From NCBI GenBank assembly GCA_963827905.1, contig CAWHCB010000011.1:124001-188000 (forward strand): 64,000 bases of DNA. The letters are read 5' to 3'. Positions 1-11,975 of this stretch are shown here, in pieces. Under the pieces are notes generated by a model. That model had not been told where the DNA came from and searched no databases. It was given only the letters and a program-made list of their open reading frames with translations. The translations under genes and the position numbers were made by a program. The stretch's first letter is position 1. Every line of letters begins with the position of its first letter. The DNA is from JACXTP01 sp963827905 (lineage in GTDB: Archaea > Thermoplasmatota > Thermoplasmata > Methanomassiliicoccales > UBA472).

Positions 1-3000
1 GCCCTGAAGCCGCTCGCTCGCCTCCAAGGTGGCGAAGGCCTCCTCCATCTTGCCATTGCGCTGCAGTTCCTCGGCATGGGTGAGCAACTTCATGCTGGCG
101 CTCACCTCCAGGCCGTCCGCTCCGGCCCGACCGACCTTCTCGCTCACCTGACGCATCCGTTCCCGGAAGCGCACGGTGACGATGCGGCGGTATTCGCCCA
201 CCTCCGTCCTCAGGCGTTCCAGGTCCTTGGGGCGTATCTCGTTCATCTTGGTGAACTGACCGTTCCCTCCGTTGATGGCGCCCCCCGACGGCACCTCTAT
301 GCCCTCCCGCTCCATGAGCCGGGTCAGGGCCATCAGCTCCTCGAAGTATTGCCCGACCTCGTGGCCGGTGGCCTCCATCAGCGCCGCCCGGCCTCGGCGC
401 AGGAACAGGCTGGAACGCTCGAAGTCCAGCTTGCGCAGCGCCGCCTCGGCCTGCTCCAGCAGCTGGGCGGTGGACCGCTTGCGGGCCTGGTCCTGCACGA
501 ACTCCAGGTCCTCGCGCAACGAGACCAGTTCCTTCTCCCTGGAAGAGTACATCTCCTCCAGGTTCTGCAGGTCCTCCTCGCATCGGGCCATGAGCATGAG
601 TCGACTCGGCGAAGGCGCCCTCATTGAACCGCTCCTGCGCCCGCAAAGCCATCTGCCTCCCGTATTCCGAGACCCTTCCGGCCGCTTGCGCCGTCTGCAG
701 GCGTTGCTCCAGCTGCCTCATGCGCATCTGCGCCTGCTCCCGGTTGCGCCGCAGCTCCATGAGGTCCAGCTCGTAAGGTCCAAGAAGTATGATGGACTCC
801 TTGTAGCGCTTCTGCGCCAAAAGGTTCATGACATCCTCCTTGCGCTTGGCGCTGGGTATGTAATCAGGACCGCTCAGGGTGCCGAGCTGGTACTGCCCCT
901 CCAGCGAGGAGAGGCGGTCCTTCACCATCCTCTCCGCCGAAGAGCAGGCGATCTGCTCGGCCTTCTTGCCCAGCTCGAGCGCCAGGGCATGATTGCCAGC
1001 GCGCTGCAGGAAGTAGGCCTTCTGCAGGACCTCCATGGCCGGGCCGATGTCCAAGCCCAGCTCTTCCACCTCCTTGATCTCCAGCTCCGTCTGGTGCAGC
1101 AGGTCCTTGGCCTTCTGCTCCATGAAGACGGACTGGTCCAACTCGTTCCTGGCCAGCTCCAACGCGCGCCAGGCGTCGTTGTAGAGTCCCTCGTTCAGAA
1201 GCGTCTCCGCCTTGGAGACTATCATCTCGGCCGAGACCATGTCCATGCCATCCGCCTGGGAGCGCCTGATGGTGCTTCGGCTGGTGTCGATCTCGCGCTG
1301 CAACGCGGCCACCACCGCCGACTGGGCGGCGTTCCTCACGTCCTTGGCCGCCGTGATGGCCTCCAAGTGCTTCCCCGCCTTCTCCAGCTCCTTCGCGTGG
1401 GAGAGGTCCTTGGTGAGTTTCGCGTTGTCGGACCTGACCTTGCCCACGATCTCCACCAACGATTCCGCCTCGCCCAACATCTTCGGGGCGATCAGGGCCG
1501 AAGCGCCGCGCTCCACCTCCAGGTAGGCCTTCTGGGACATGTCCCTGGCCTCGGCGTAACGGCCCTCCTCGAACAGGTCCTGGGCCCCTTCCAGGGTGGC
1601 GGCGGCGTTGCCCACCGGCAGGTTCTTGGCCTCCGCCTGCTGCAGCAGCGCCCTGACCTCGGCGATGTGATCGTAGACCTCGGTGTGGAGCTGGTTCATG
1701 CGCCGCAGCTCCTCCATGGAATCGTTCATGAGGCCGAACGCCTCGTCCATGCGGTCCGCGTTCAGTGCGCGCCACGCCCCCTCGATGAAGTGCTCTGGGG
1801 CGCTCACCTCCACGCCCTTCTTGCGGCTGATGTTGATGGCCTTGCCCACCTTGGCCATCTGTCTGGAGAGTTCGTCCTTGATTATGGAGGAACCGAACTG
1901 CACCACCTCCGTCGCCAGTCGGGTGGACTCGCTGAACATGCGCTGCTGGCGCAGATCGACCGCCCGACGGAACTTCTCCTTGAGGGTGTTGCTCTCGCAC
2001 TCCATCTCCTTCATGATGGCGAGGATGCGCTCCGCCTCATCGATGCGACCTTCCACTTGGAGCAGCTCCTCCTTCTTGAGGGTCTCCACCGCCGATTGGG
2101 CCAGGTCGTGGGCGGAGACGAAGTTGCCCTTGCGCAGCTCCTCGTCCGCGCTGACCAGGAGTGCCCTGGCCTCGGTCACGTCCATCGGGCCCTTGTAGCC
2201 ATCGATGGCCTTCCTGGCCTGTATGAGCACGTGCTGGGCACGGTGGTCGATCTTTTGCTTGACGTCCTGGGAGAGCTCCTTCAGCTCCGCCTCCACTATG
2301 CCGAACTCGTTCTGCCTGACCTTCTGCACCAGGCCGTCCAAGGCCGCCGAGTCCGCGGTGACGTCCGCGCCGATGCGCATGGCCAACCCCAGGTCCAGCT
2401 CGGTGCGGATGACGATCTTCCCATAATGTTCCTGGATGGCCGTCTGCACATCCTTCTTGGAGTCGCGCAGCAGGGAGGCCGCCGAGGCGAAGTCCTGGCG
2501 CAGGGCGGCGCGGCGGGCCAAGGCCACGGTCCGGGTGGCATCATCAACGTTCAACCCCAGGTTCCGGGCGCGCTCGGAGACGTTGCGGAACTCCACCAGC
2601 TCGGCCTCCACCTCCTGGTATCCGGCCAAGGCGTGGTTCAGCTCCCGGTCCGACTCCTCCACCTTCTGCACCGCCAAGGGCATGTCCCCTTTCTCTTGGG
2701 CCAGGCGCGCCTCTTCCACCAGGCTTAACGTGCCGGTGAGGTCCGCCTTGACCTTCTTGGCGATGAGCAATCGTGAACTGCATGCGGGCCAATGACTTCG
2801 CCAGTTGCCTCCGCTCCAGGTCGGTGAGCAGGTCCCTCAGCTTGGCCAAGGCCCCGTTCGCCCCTCTGAAGTCCTCCTCCTTCACCAGGTCCTTGGCCTC
2901 GGTGATCAGGGCCAGCACCATGCTCACGTCCACCCCGAGGTCCTTCAACGGGATGGAGCGGCGCTTGGCGGTGGCGAGATAGGCGTTCATGCCCTTACCC

Positions 3001-3831
3001 AGGGCGCGGCGCATCTCCGTGTCCGCCGAGGCAAGGTCCGCGAAGGCCTCTTCGAAGTCTTGGGCCTCCATGCGGTTCTGGGCCCCCTCCATCTTCTCCC
3101 TTACCCGGGAGAGGTCGAAATGATCGTCGAAGGCGAACGCCTCCTGCTCCTTGAGCGAATCGAAGGCGGATCGGAACAGTTCCTTGGTGAGGTTGTCCAG
3201 GGAGGCCAGGCAGCTATCTGTCTCCTGCAGCGACTCCTTGTAGCGCCCCTCCTCCAATGCCTTTCGCGCCCTCCCCAGTTGCGAACGCTCGGAGTCGATG
3301 TCCACCTTCAGACCTTCAAGGAAGAGGGCCTTGGACTGGGCCTCGCCGAACGCCTCGGCCACGGTGCGGTTCACCAGCTGGTCCGCCTTCTCGTAAAGCT
3401 CCTTGGCGGTGTTGAAGCCATGCTCGAACCTCCCCTGCTCCGCGTCCTCCTTGGCGCTGGAGATCATGTTCCTCATCTGCGGCGGGACGGATGACGCGGT
3501 CCTTGCCCAGGTCCAGGAGCGATGTGGCGGAGCGCAGGACCTCCTCGATGCGATCGCGGCAGGTCTGATGGCAGCCCTCGATGGTCTTTGTGGAATGTGA
3601 TAGAACTAGCTTGTAATCCTTGCCCTTGAACGCCTCTCTGGCCTCGACGAAGTGCTTCTCGGCCTCGGAGGACTGGGCCCCAAAGGAGCGCATCAGCTCA
3701 ATGGCCTTCTCCGCCTCCTCGAGCTTGTCCTCCGCCGTCTTGCGGTTCTTGGCAGCCTCCTTCGCCTTCTGCTCGATCTGCTTGGACAGTTGGAGCTGCT
3801 TGATGTAGTCTTCCGCCAACCCTGGATCCAC
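1..3831 (-). CDS. Giant helical-repeat (coiled-coil-like) protein, C-terminus outside window, frameshifted
   Basis: I do not recognise the family. From a GTG at 3831 the minus strand encodes at least about 1,270 residues and runs off the window. The protein is almost wholly charged helix rich in Ala, Glu, Lys and Leu. A loose unit recurs with the theme 'EEGRYxEA' (for example EEGRYKES, FEEGRYAEARDM, NEGLYNDAWRALE), like TPR-type helical hairpins. No signal peptide, membrane segment or Walker motif is visible, so it is not an SMC ATPase. Keeping one continuous protein needs frame changes near 3485, 2765 and 605; between them the frame is open for hundreds of codons, which points to sequence errors. 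A scaffold or structural role is inference only. Confidence 0.7.
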
Positions 3832-3931
3832 CGTTCCCTTGTGCCAAGGCCTCGGTCCTTGGTGCCTCTGGTCCGGGACAATCGCCTTGGATGGTTTTTA
3901 TTGTTTGCTGGAGCTTGAAGGGATTTGATAA

Positions 3932-4423
3932 TCACCTTTTGATGATGTCCACGAAGGCCACCCTCTCCAACACCAGGTCCTGCACCATGGACGCTGGCAC
4001 TGATTTCATTTCCTCCTTGCCAATGCCGAACGCCTCGGCCTTGGCCACCTGGAACCCCAGCACCGAATCGTCATGACGCAATCCCAGTCGCTGCCATAGG
4101 CCGTCCTCCGGTCCCTGTTCCAGGAACAGTATGGCCACACGCTCCGTGCCTGCCTTCAGTCCCACCTTCTCCTTGGCCTTGGACAGCTGCCTCTCCCCTG
4201 AGAGGTAGAGCATGGTCTCCATGGCCAAGGAATCCGCGGCGTTGCGGCGGTTCCGGAAGGCTCTCTCAGCATGCATCAGCGCCGAGGCCATGTGCTCTGG
4301 GCCACAGACCAGGTCCGCGTCCACCACCAAAGCCTCTTTGCGGTGATGCTCCCTGAGCCGGTCCAGGAATGAGGTCGGGTCCTCTACCTTGCCCACCCCT
4401 CCTGACAACTGGTGCCAAACCAT
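3932..4423 (-). CDS. cgi121: KEOPS complex subunit Cgi121
   Basis: 163 residues, the usual size for archaeal Cgi121. The stretch HASALMHAERAFRNRRNAAD-like (here 'MASALMHAERAFRNRRNAA') followed by 'METMLYLSGERQLSKA' is the family's most conserved block, and the C-terminal half has the expected alternating hydrophobic strands. In archaea Cgi121 binds Bud32 and recruits the tRNA to the KEOPS complex, which makes N6-threonylcarbamoyladenosine at tRNA position 37 in the cytoplasm. It is transcribed in the same direction as the large helical protein downstream of it, and divergently from thrB. No other KEOPS gene is in the window. Confidence 0.85.
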   Translation of the reverse strand: MVWHQLSGGVGKVEDPTSFLDRLREHHRKEALVVDADLVCGPEHMASALMHAERAFRNRRNAADSLAMETMLYLSGERQLSKAKEKVGLKAGTERVAILFLEQGPEDGLWQRLGLRHDDSVLGFQVAKAEAFGIGKEEMKSVPASMVQDLVLERVAFVDIIKR

Positions 4424-4591
4424 CGTCCAAGGAACGTTGCCAGGGTATAAATCGGTTCCCCAACGCCCACGGACCCGGTCGATGCCCCCTCGACCAATCG
4501 GTGGGCGGATTGGAAAATTATAATAGCCTCCAGCGGTTTTGAGGAAAACCCAGGACCATTGGGATCACTATCAAAGGACGGTTGTTCAAAC

Positions 4592-5533
4592 ATGTCACAG
4601 GACAGGATCGTGGTGCGTGCGCCATCCACCATAGCCAATCTAGGCGCGGGGTACGATGTCTTCGGAATAGCCCTGAAAGACCCATTCGACATCATCGAGG
4701 CCAAGAGGACCAGCGAGAAGGGGGTGCGGGTGGAGAAGGTGGAGGGCATCGGCGCTCTCACGGTCACCATGGAGCACACCAAGAACACAGCGTCGGTGGC
4801 CGCCGCCAAGGTGCTGGAGATGGGCAAGGCCGACTTCGGACTGAGCATAATCATCAAGAAGGGCATCCGGCCGTGCAGCGGCATGGGGTCCTCCGGGGCC
4901 GGGGCCGCCGGAGGCGCATATGCGGCCAACCAGTTCCTTGACAAACCACTGCCCATGTCCAAGCTGCTCTGGGCCGCGGCCAAGGGCGAGGAGGCATCGT
5001 CCGGGAGCATGCACGCCGACAACTGCGGGCCGTCGCTCATCGGGGGCTTCACCATAATCCATTCCTACGACCCCATCGAGATCGTGCGGGTCGACCCGCC
5101 CGCCAACCTAGGCATAGTGGCGGCGCTGCCTGGCTTCGCCGTCCCCACCAAGGAGGCGAGGAAGGTCCTGCCCAAGGAGGTGGACATGAAGCTGCTCATA
5201 TCCCAGATGGGGCAGGTCGCCTCCTTCGTGGCCGGCATGGCCAAGGGCGACCTGGACCTGATCTCCCGCAGCGTCAACGACCGCATCGTCGAACCGGCGC
5301 GCGCTCCCCTCATCCCCCACCTCAAGGAGGCGGAGAAGGTGGCCATGAAGGCGGGGGCCTTCGCCTCGTTCCTCGGCGGCTCAGGCCCGTGCATCTGTTC
5401 CTTCTTCGACATGAACAAGTCCGACGGGTCGGAGATCGGCCAGGCCATGCAGAACTTCTACGAGGCCCGAGGCGTCGAATGCCTTTGTTGGGTCACCACC
5501 TGGGGAGAAGGGGTCAGGAAGGAAGGCAAATGA
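4592..5533 (+). CDS. thrB: Homoserine kinase (GHMP family)
   Basis: About 313 residues; phosphorylates homoserine on the way to threonine. GHMP hallmarks are visible: N-terminal 'APSTIANLGAGYDVFG', the ATP-binding loop 'SGMGSSGAGAAGG' near residue 105, and the C-terminal 'GAFASFLGGSGPCI' motif. The ATG at 4592 is chosen because family similarity begins right there (MSQDRIVVRAPST); an in-frame ATG at 4559 would add 11 unconserved residues. The stop codon overlaps the thrC start as ATGA, so the two genes are translationally coupled and form a threonine operon. Confidence 0.93.
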   Translation: MSQDRIVVRAPSTIANLGAGYDVFGIALKDPFDIIEAKRTSEKGVRVEKVEGIGALTVTMEHTKNTASVAAAKVLEMGKADFGLSIIIKKGIRPCSGMGSSGAGAAGGAYAANQFLDKPLPMSKLLWAAAKGEEASSGSMHADNCGPSLIGGFTIIHSYDPIEIVRVDPPANLGIVAALPGFAVPTKEARKVLPKEVDMKLLISQMGQVASFVAGMAKGDLDLISRSVNDRIVEPARAPLIPHLKEAEKVAMKAGAFASFLGGSGPCICSFFDMNKSDGSEIGQAMQNFYEARGVECLCWVTTWGEGVRKEGK

Positions 5534-6745
5534 ACCACGAGGTACGCTGCTTCGAATGCGAGCGCGTCGTCTCCGATCCCTATCTGGACGAGTGCCCGAC
5601 CTGCCATGGCAAGCTCTATGTGAAGATGGACCTGGAGGGGATCAAGGAGACCTCGCCCCAGGAATTCGCCTCCCGGCCGCTCGGCGTTTGGCGTTACGCC
5701 CCGCTGCTGCCGGTGGAGCGGTCCAAGGCGGTGACGCTGCAGGAAGGCGGCACCCCGTTGTACAAGTGCAAGACCCTGGCCGAGAAGGCCAGCATCAAGG
5801 AGGTCTTCGTCAAGTTCGAAGGGGCGAACCCCACTGGCTCCTTCAAGGACCGAGGCATGACCGTCGGCGTCAGCCGGGCGGTGGAGCTGGGCTGCAAGAA
5901 GGTGGGTTGCGCATCCACCGGGAACACCTCCGCCTCGCTCGCCGCATATGCCGCGAAGGCGGGGCTGGGCTGCATCGTCCTCCTCCCCTCGGGCAAGGTG
6001 GCCGTGGGCAAACTGGCCCAGGCCATGTTCTTCGGGGCCAAGGTGGTCATGCTGGACGGCAACTTCGACGACGCCCTAAACGTGGTCAGGGAATTGGCCC
6101 GCCAGGGGCATCTCTACCTGCTCAACTCCATCAACCCCTATCGTCCGGAGGGGCAGAAGACGGTGGCGTTCGAGATACTGGATCAGCTCGAATCACGAGG
6201 TCCCGGACCGCATCATCCTGCCCGTGGGCAACGCCGGCAACATCTCGGCCGTGCACAAGGCCCTGACCGAGTATGCGGAGCTGGGGTGGATCAACAAGGT
6301 CCCCAAGCTCACCGGTATCCAGGCCAGCGGCTCCGCCCCCATCGTCAAGGCGTTCCGCAGCGGGGAGCGCGACTATCGTCCGGAGGAGCACCCCGAGACC
6401 GTCGCCACCGCCATCCGCATCGGGAACCCGGTCAGCGGCAGGAAGGCCCTCAAGGCCATCTACGACACCGACGGCACCGCCATCGATGTCAGCGACGAGG
6501 AGATCCTGGCCGCCCAGAGGATGCTGGGCCGCATGGAGGGCATCGGGGTCGAGCCCGCCTCCGCCGCCTCCATCGCCGGGCTGATCAAGCTGCGCCAGAT
6601 GGGCGAGGTGGACTGGGACGAGAGGGTGGTGTGCATCTGCACCGGTCACGTGCTCAAGGACCCGGACACGGTGATCAAGTCCTGCGAGCCCATAGTCCAA
6701 TCGAAGGCGGACGCCGCCTCGGTGCTCAAGGCGATAGGTGGTTAG
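5530..6745 (+). CDS. thrC: Threonine synthase (one frameshift)
   Basis: PLP enzyme converting O-phosphohomoserine to threonine. It starts at ATG 5530, overlapping the thrB stop. The N-terminus has a small Zn-ribbon (CFEC near residue 7, CPTCHGKL near 21), then the substrate region 'EGGTPLYKC', the PLP lysine in 'NPTGSFKDRGM', and the glycine loop 'STGNTSASLAAYAAKAG'. Near 6190 the frame must move by one base: codons before read through 'FEILDQL', codons after read 'NHEVPDRIILPVGNAGN', which join as one normal enzyme of about 405 residues. An extra G in 'ctcgaat' explains it, so I treat this as a sequence error, not a pseudogene. Confidence 0.9.
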
Positions 6746-6805
6746 GCCGTTTGATAACCAATGGCTAAGCCTTATACCTAAAGAGGAAGATTGTACGCCA
6801 TCCCG

Positions 6806-7523
6806 GTGAGCGCCTACGGCCGAACAGAGGAAGCGGTACAAGACCTATATCCATGGGTTCGATGAGAACATCTCTGGTGGCATACCGGAGGGTAACATGG
6901 TCCTGTTGTCAGGTACCGCTGGCACCATGAAGTCCTCGCTCACCTACTGCATGCTATACAAGAACGCCGTCAAGGAAGGCATCCCTGGCCTCTACATCTC
7001 GCTGGAACAGAGCAAGGCCAGCCTGGTCAGGCAGATGCGCAACCTCGGGTTCACGGACGCCCCGCCGGGCAAGCTCGAGGTCCTCGACCTGGGCCAGCTG
7101 CGCCTGCGCACCGAGGCCTCGAACTGGATCGACACCTTCCGTTACGCGGTGGAGGAGTCGAAGCGCCGCATGGACTACGAGCTGTTGGTGATCGACTCGC
7201 TCGGGGCCTTGAACATGATCGCCCGGTTCCGCGAGCCGCGGGACGAGATATTCCGCCTCTTCGAATGGTTGAAGTCCCTGGAGCTCACCGTCTTCATCAT
7301 CTCCGAGATGCCAGTGGGCGATTTCTCCTATTACGGCGGCGAGGAGGTCGACTTCCTGGCCGACGGCATCATGCACCTGAAGATGGTCGAGGTGGGGGAG
7401 ACCGACATCCAGCGGCGCCTGCGCTGCGTCAAGATGAGGGAGACGGAGCACTCCACTTCCTACTACTCCTTCTATTTCAAGGACAAGACCTTCTATGTGA
7501 CGAGGGCCATATCGGACTTCTAG
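6806..7523 (+). CDS. KaiC-like RecA-superfamily ATPase
   Basis: About 239 residues of a single KaiC/RAD55-type ATPase domain. The opening 'IHGFDENISGGIPEGN' is typical of these proteins. The P-loop reads 'LLSGTAGTMKSSL', Walker B is 'LLVIDSLGAL', and a late 'MRETEHSTSYYSF' matches the usual C-terminal strand. Start is uncertain: GTG 6806 (SAYGRTEE) or an in-frame TTG at 6791 just after 'agaggaaga'; both need a one-base shift near 6830 to reach the conserved frame. Archaeal KaiC-like proteins are usually signalling or regulatory ATPases; the partner is unknown. The stop lies back to back with the Hel308 stop. Confidence 0.75.
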
Positions 7524-9724
7524 TCCTCATGGTAATCGAAAAGGCGGGTCTGGCCCTTGCGCTGCCCCTTACTTTCCGGCGGCGGGATGGGCTCGGTCCG
7601 CTCCCCCTTCTCACTGGTGCCGACCTGGTCCTTTATGCTCTTGGCCAGGGTCTCCCCTATGCCCAGGCACGGCGGCGATCCGGGGCCGGTCCACCTGGCG
7701 CAACGCCTCCCGGTCCACCAGCCCCCTCGAGTAAAGGGCCCTGGCCCGGGAACGGCCCACCCCTTTCAGCTTTACCAGGTCCAGCAGCTCGGGCTTGACC
7801 CCGTACTCCATCCGGGTCATGAGCTCGGTCAGCACCGGGTAGGCCTCCTTGTTGAAGAGGTTGGAGAGCTCGCGCATGGAGTAGAGCAACCATTTCCCCA
7901 GCTCCACCTTGTTGCGCAGGTCCCCCGGGCCTATGCCCATGACCTCCAGGATCTTCTCCTCCTGCGTCTCGTCCATCCACTCGTCCAAGGTGACCGCGGT
8001 CTTGAACTCCGACAGGAAATAATCGTAGCCCTCGCCCTCCTCCGGGACGTCGCACAGCAGGTCCTTGCAGCGCTTCAGCACCAGGTCCTCCAGCCATTGG
8101 GCGTCCCCGCGCCGGGAGTACATGTTCACCATGTCCGGGGTGGAGCATATGGCGTGGAGGAAGCCGAAATGGCCCATGCCCCGTTCGTAACGCCGCAGCG
8201 AGTCGCGCAGGCGGACCGCGGTCACGGGGTCGATGTACATGTCGCTGACCCGTTTCCCGAAGAAGCTGGCCCGATACTGGTCCTCTTCCACCGCGATCAT
8301 CCCCTCCTTCTCCAGGAAATGAAGGATCCGCTCCACCAGTTCCTCCATGCCCCGCAGGCTGGACTGGTGGGCGAAGAAGGTGGCGGAGAGCAGTCCGAGC
8401 AGCCCCTCCCAGGAGCGCACGGTCTCGGTGGCGATGCTGGCGAGCACATGGCTGCGCAGGACCGCCTCGTTGCCCAGCTTGGAGAAGACCTCCTCCGAGC
8501 TGGCCAGCAGATAGTTCTCGAGGAGCAGGCTGGCCTCGTCCTCGTTGCGCGCCACCAATATGGCCTCGCCCTCGCTGTCGAAGCGCGGCCTGCCGGCCCG
8601 ACCGCACATCTGCTTGATCTCCATCACGGGGATGGGGACGTAGCCACCTTCCTCGTAGCGTTGCACCTCGCGGATGATGACCCGACGTGCTGGCAGGTTG
8701 ATGCCCGCCGCCAAGGTGGGGGTGGCGATGATGACCTTGATGCGCCCCTTCTTGAAGTTCGACTCGATGAAGCGCCGCTGCTCGTTCGTCAGTCCCGCGT
8801 TATGGAAGGCGATCCCGCGCTTCACGCAGGACCGGACGGTGGTGGCGACGGTGGTGTGCTCCTCCGTCTCCATCCATCTCCGCCAGTTCACTCGTCGCTG
8901 ATGTCCTTGTCGAGGTAAGGCCTCATCAGTTTGGCGTACTTGACCGCCAGCGACTCGGTGGATTTTCGGGTGTTGACGAAGACCAGGCACTGCCCCCCTC
9001 CCTGCAGCGAGTCCTTGATCAGGCTCCATACCGGGTCCACATCGTACGTCACCTTCCGCTTGCTGTTGTCGGTGAAGCGCACCACCTCTTGGAGATAGAC
9101 GCCCTCCTTCAGCTTCACCGGCCTCCATTCCGAGGAGATGTGCTCCGCCTGCAACCAGTCCGCCATCTCCCGGGAGTTGTTCACCGTGGCGGAGAGGGCG
9201 ATGACCTGGAGGGCGGGATTGGCGCGGCGCAGCTTGGTCAGGGTGATCTCCAGGGTCGGCCCGCGTCCCGGGTCGTTCATCAGGTGCACCTCGTCGGCGA
9301 CCACCAGCGATAACTGATTGAACCATTCCACCTGATGGCGGAGCAGGGAGTCCGCCTTCTCCGACGTGGCTACGATGACATCATACTGGCTCAGCCGGGT
9401 GTCCGGGGTGTCGAAGTCCCCCACCGAGACGCCCACCCTCATGCCCAGCGGCTCGAACTTGCACAGGTCGTCATACTTCTCCGCCGCCAACGCTCGCAAC
9501 GGAACGATGTACAGCACCTTCCCCCCGCGCTCCAGGACGTGCTTGGTCGCTGCCAGGTAGCCTATCAGGGACTTGCCTGAGGCGGTCGGCACGGCGAGGA
9601 CGAGGTTCTTGCCCGCCAAGGCCGGAGGCAAAGCGGCCTCCTGCGGGGGATAGAGCGTCTCGATGCCGTCCTGCCTCATCACCTCGGCCACCCCTTCAGG
9701 CAGTGGCAGGTCCTGAACCCTCAT
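7520..9724 (-). CDS. hel308: Ski2-type DNA helicase Hel308 (two frameshifts)
   Basis: Superfamily 2 3'-5' helicase of about 735 residues, normal for Hel308, which acts on stalled replication forks. Visible in order: the Q-motif-like 'IETLYPPQEAALPP', motif I 'VPTASGKS', motif II 'DEVH', motif III 'ALSATV', motif V/VI 'ATPTLAAGINLPARRVIIRE' and 'QMCGRAGRP', and a C-terminal helix-hairpin-helix 'LVKLKGVGRSRARALY'. The frame shifts near 8890 (end of the first RecA-like domain) and near 7670, after which the C-terminus reads through 'GIGETLAKSIKDQVGT' to a stop at 7520. ATG 9724 is preferred over 9745 because homology begins soon after it. Confidence 0.85.
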
Positions 9725-9941
9725 GCTCACGCCGGAGCGATGCACGGGCGGGAATATAGGGTTGTCCCCCCAGCGCCCCTCGCTCGTAGCCTTCCCCTTC
9801 GGCCCATCGGTGAGGTCGGCATATGATATTGAAAAAAGTATGCTGGCTCGTTCACCAGCCGCTGATTTTCAGGAATAGGTTTATCTAGCTGCGGTTGTAT
9901 GGGATGAATTAGGTCTCTGAATATAAGAGTAGGAATGTTCT

Positions 9942-11908
9942 ATGGTTGACGATTGCCCGAAGGAGGCGGCGATGATGCAGGAAGTGGACACCTGGATCGA
10001 GTCGCAGAGCTTCAACAGCACGGCGGACATCAAGATCCCCGACAAACTAGCCGATCAGGTCATTGGTCAGGATTCGGCCGTAGAGGTGGTCAAGAAAGCC
10101 TCCGAGCAGAAGCGCCATGTCATGCTCATCGGTGAGCCCGGTACCGGGAAGTCCATGTTGGCCAAGGCCATGACCGAGTACCTCCCGAAGAGCGAGCTGC
10201 AGGATGTCATAGCCTACCACAACCCGGAGGACTCCAACGAGCCGCGCATCCGCATAGTCCCGGCCGGGAAGGGCAAGGACATCGTGAACGCGCAGAAGAA
10301 GGAGGCCATGCAGCGCAAGTCGCAGCGCACCTCCATGGTGACCGCGATCGTGCTGATGGTGGTGGTACTGACCATCATGCTCTACCTGTCCACCAACCCG
10401 CGCGACACCATCGATACTGTTGGTCGGTATCGTGGCGGCGGCCTTGATATTCTTCGCCATGCGCTATACTGGCCAGAGGCAGGAGAATTACATCGTGCCC
10501 AAGTTGCTGGTGTCCCATGAGGACTCCAACATCGCCCCGTTCATCGACGGCACCGGCGCCCATGCTGGAGCGCTGCTCGGCGACGTGAGGCACGACCCCT
10601 TCCAGAGCGGAGGGCTGGAGACCCCGGCCCATGAGCGCCTGGAGGTCGGAGCCATCCACAAGGCCAGCAAGGGCGTGCTGTTCATCGACGAGATCAACAT
10701 GATGAGGATCGAGTCGCAGCAGTCGTTGCTGACCGCATTGCAGGAGGGCAAGTTCTCCATCACCGGTCAGAGCGAGCGCTCCTCCGGTGCCATGGTCAAG
10801 TCCGAGCCCGTCCCATGCGACTTCATCCTGGTATGCGCAGGCAACCTCGACGCCATGCAGGGCATGCACCCGGCGCTCCGTTCCCGTATCCGCGGCTACG
10901 GTTACGAGGTGTTCATGCGCTCCACCATGGACGACACCGCGGAGAACCGCGAGAAGCTGATACGTTTCGTGGCCCAGGAAGTGGCCAAGGACAAGAAGAT
11001 CCCCCAGTTCGACCGCAAGGCCGTCGGGGAGATCGTCAAGGAGGCGCAGCGCCGCGCCGGTCGCAAGGGCCAGCTGACCCTGCGCCTGCGTGAGCTGGGC
11101 GGTCTGGTCCGCGTCTCCGGGGACATAGCCCGGGAGAGGAACGCCGCCAGTGGTGACCCAGGAGCACGTCACCGACGCCAAGAAGATCGCCAAGAGCCTG
11201 GAGCAGCAGATCGTGGACCGGTACATCCAGTCCCGCAAGCTCTACCGCACCTTCGGCACCGAAGGCGACGCGGTGGGCATCGTGAACGGCCTGGCCGCCA
11301 TGAACTCCGACTCATCCATGTCCGAGCTGTCCGGGATCGTCCTGCCCATCGTGGCCGAGGTCACCCCGGCCCACACCAAGAACGGTGGCACCATCATCGC
11401 CACCGGCAAGCTGGGGGAGATCGCCAAGGAAGCGGTGCTCAACGTCTCCGCCATCATCAAGAAGTACACTGGCGAGGACATCAGCAACCACGATGTGCAC
11501 ATCCAGTTCATCGGCACCTACGACGGCGTGGAGGGCGATTCCGCCTCCATCTCCGTGGCCACGGCGGTCATCTCCGCCCTGGAGGACGTCCCGGTGGACC
11601 AGACGGTCGCCATGACCGGTTCGCTGAGCGTCAGGGGCCAGGTGCTGCCGGTCGGCGGCGTGACCGCCAAGATCGAGGCGGCGGCCGAGTCCGGCATCAA
11701 GCGGGTCATCATCCCCCGGGCCAACCTCAACGACGTGGTGCTGGAGACGAGGTACGTCGGCAAGATCGAGATCATCCCCGTGGCGTCGATGCGCGAGGTG
11801 CTGGACCATGCCCTCATCGGCGGCATCAAGAAGGACAGCCTGCTCAAGAAGCTGGCCGACCTGGGGGAGAAGTTCGCGCCGACCCCCGCCAAGGTCCCCA
11901 TCTGCTGA
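9942..11908 (+). CDS. lonB: Archaeal membrane-anchored Lon protease LonB (two frameshifts)
   Basis: ATP-dependent membrane protease of about 655 residues. Order: N-terminal AAA+ start with Walker A 'GEPGTGKS' near residue 65; two membrane segments near residues 130-175 inserted in the AAA+ module ('AIVLMVVVLTIMLYL' and 'VGIVAAALIFFAMRY'), the archaeal LonB layout; Walker B 'GVLFIDEINMM'; and a C-terminal Lon protease domain with catalytic Ser in 'EGDSASISVA' and Lys in 'GGVTAKIEAA'. Frame changes near 10415 (between the membrane segments) and 11145 are needed. TATA-like 'atataag' near 9921 lies just ahead of the ATG. It stands alone between hel308 and nadM. Confidence 0.92.
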
Positions 11909-11975
11909 AAACCACTTCCTTTTTCATTATTTTCCGATATTATTTCTATCCGCCTCTCCATCTATCTCCGATCAG

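Noticed and set aside
272..2728. Very long plus-strand open frame (over 800 codons)
   Set aside because: It lies antisense to the helical-repeat protein. Its product is Leu/His/Gln/Arg-rich with no family pattern, as expected from the complement of GC-rich coding sequence.
4384..5055. Minus-strand frame opposite thrB
   Set aside because: Shadow of a clearly recognised homoserine kinase; the product has no family character.
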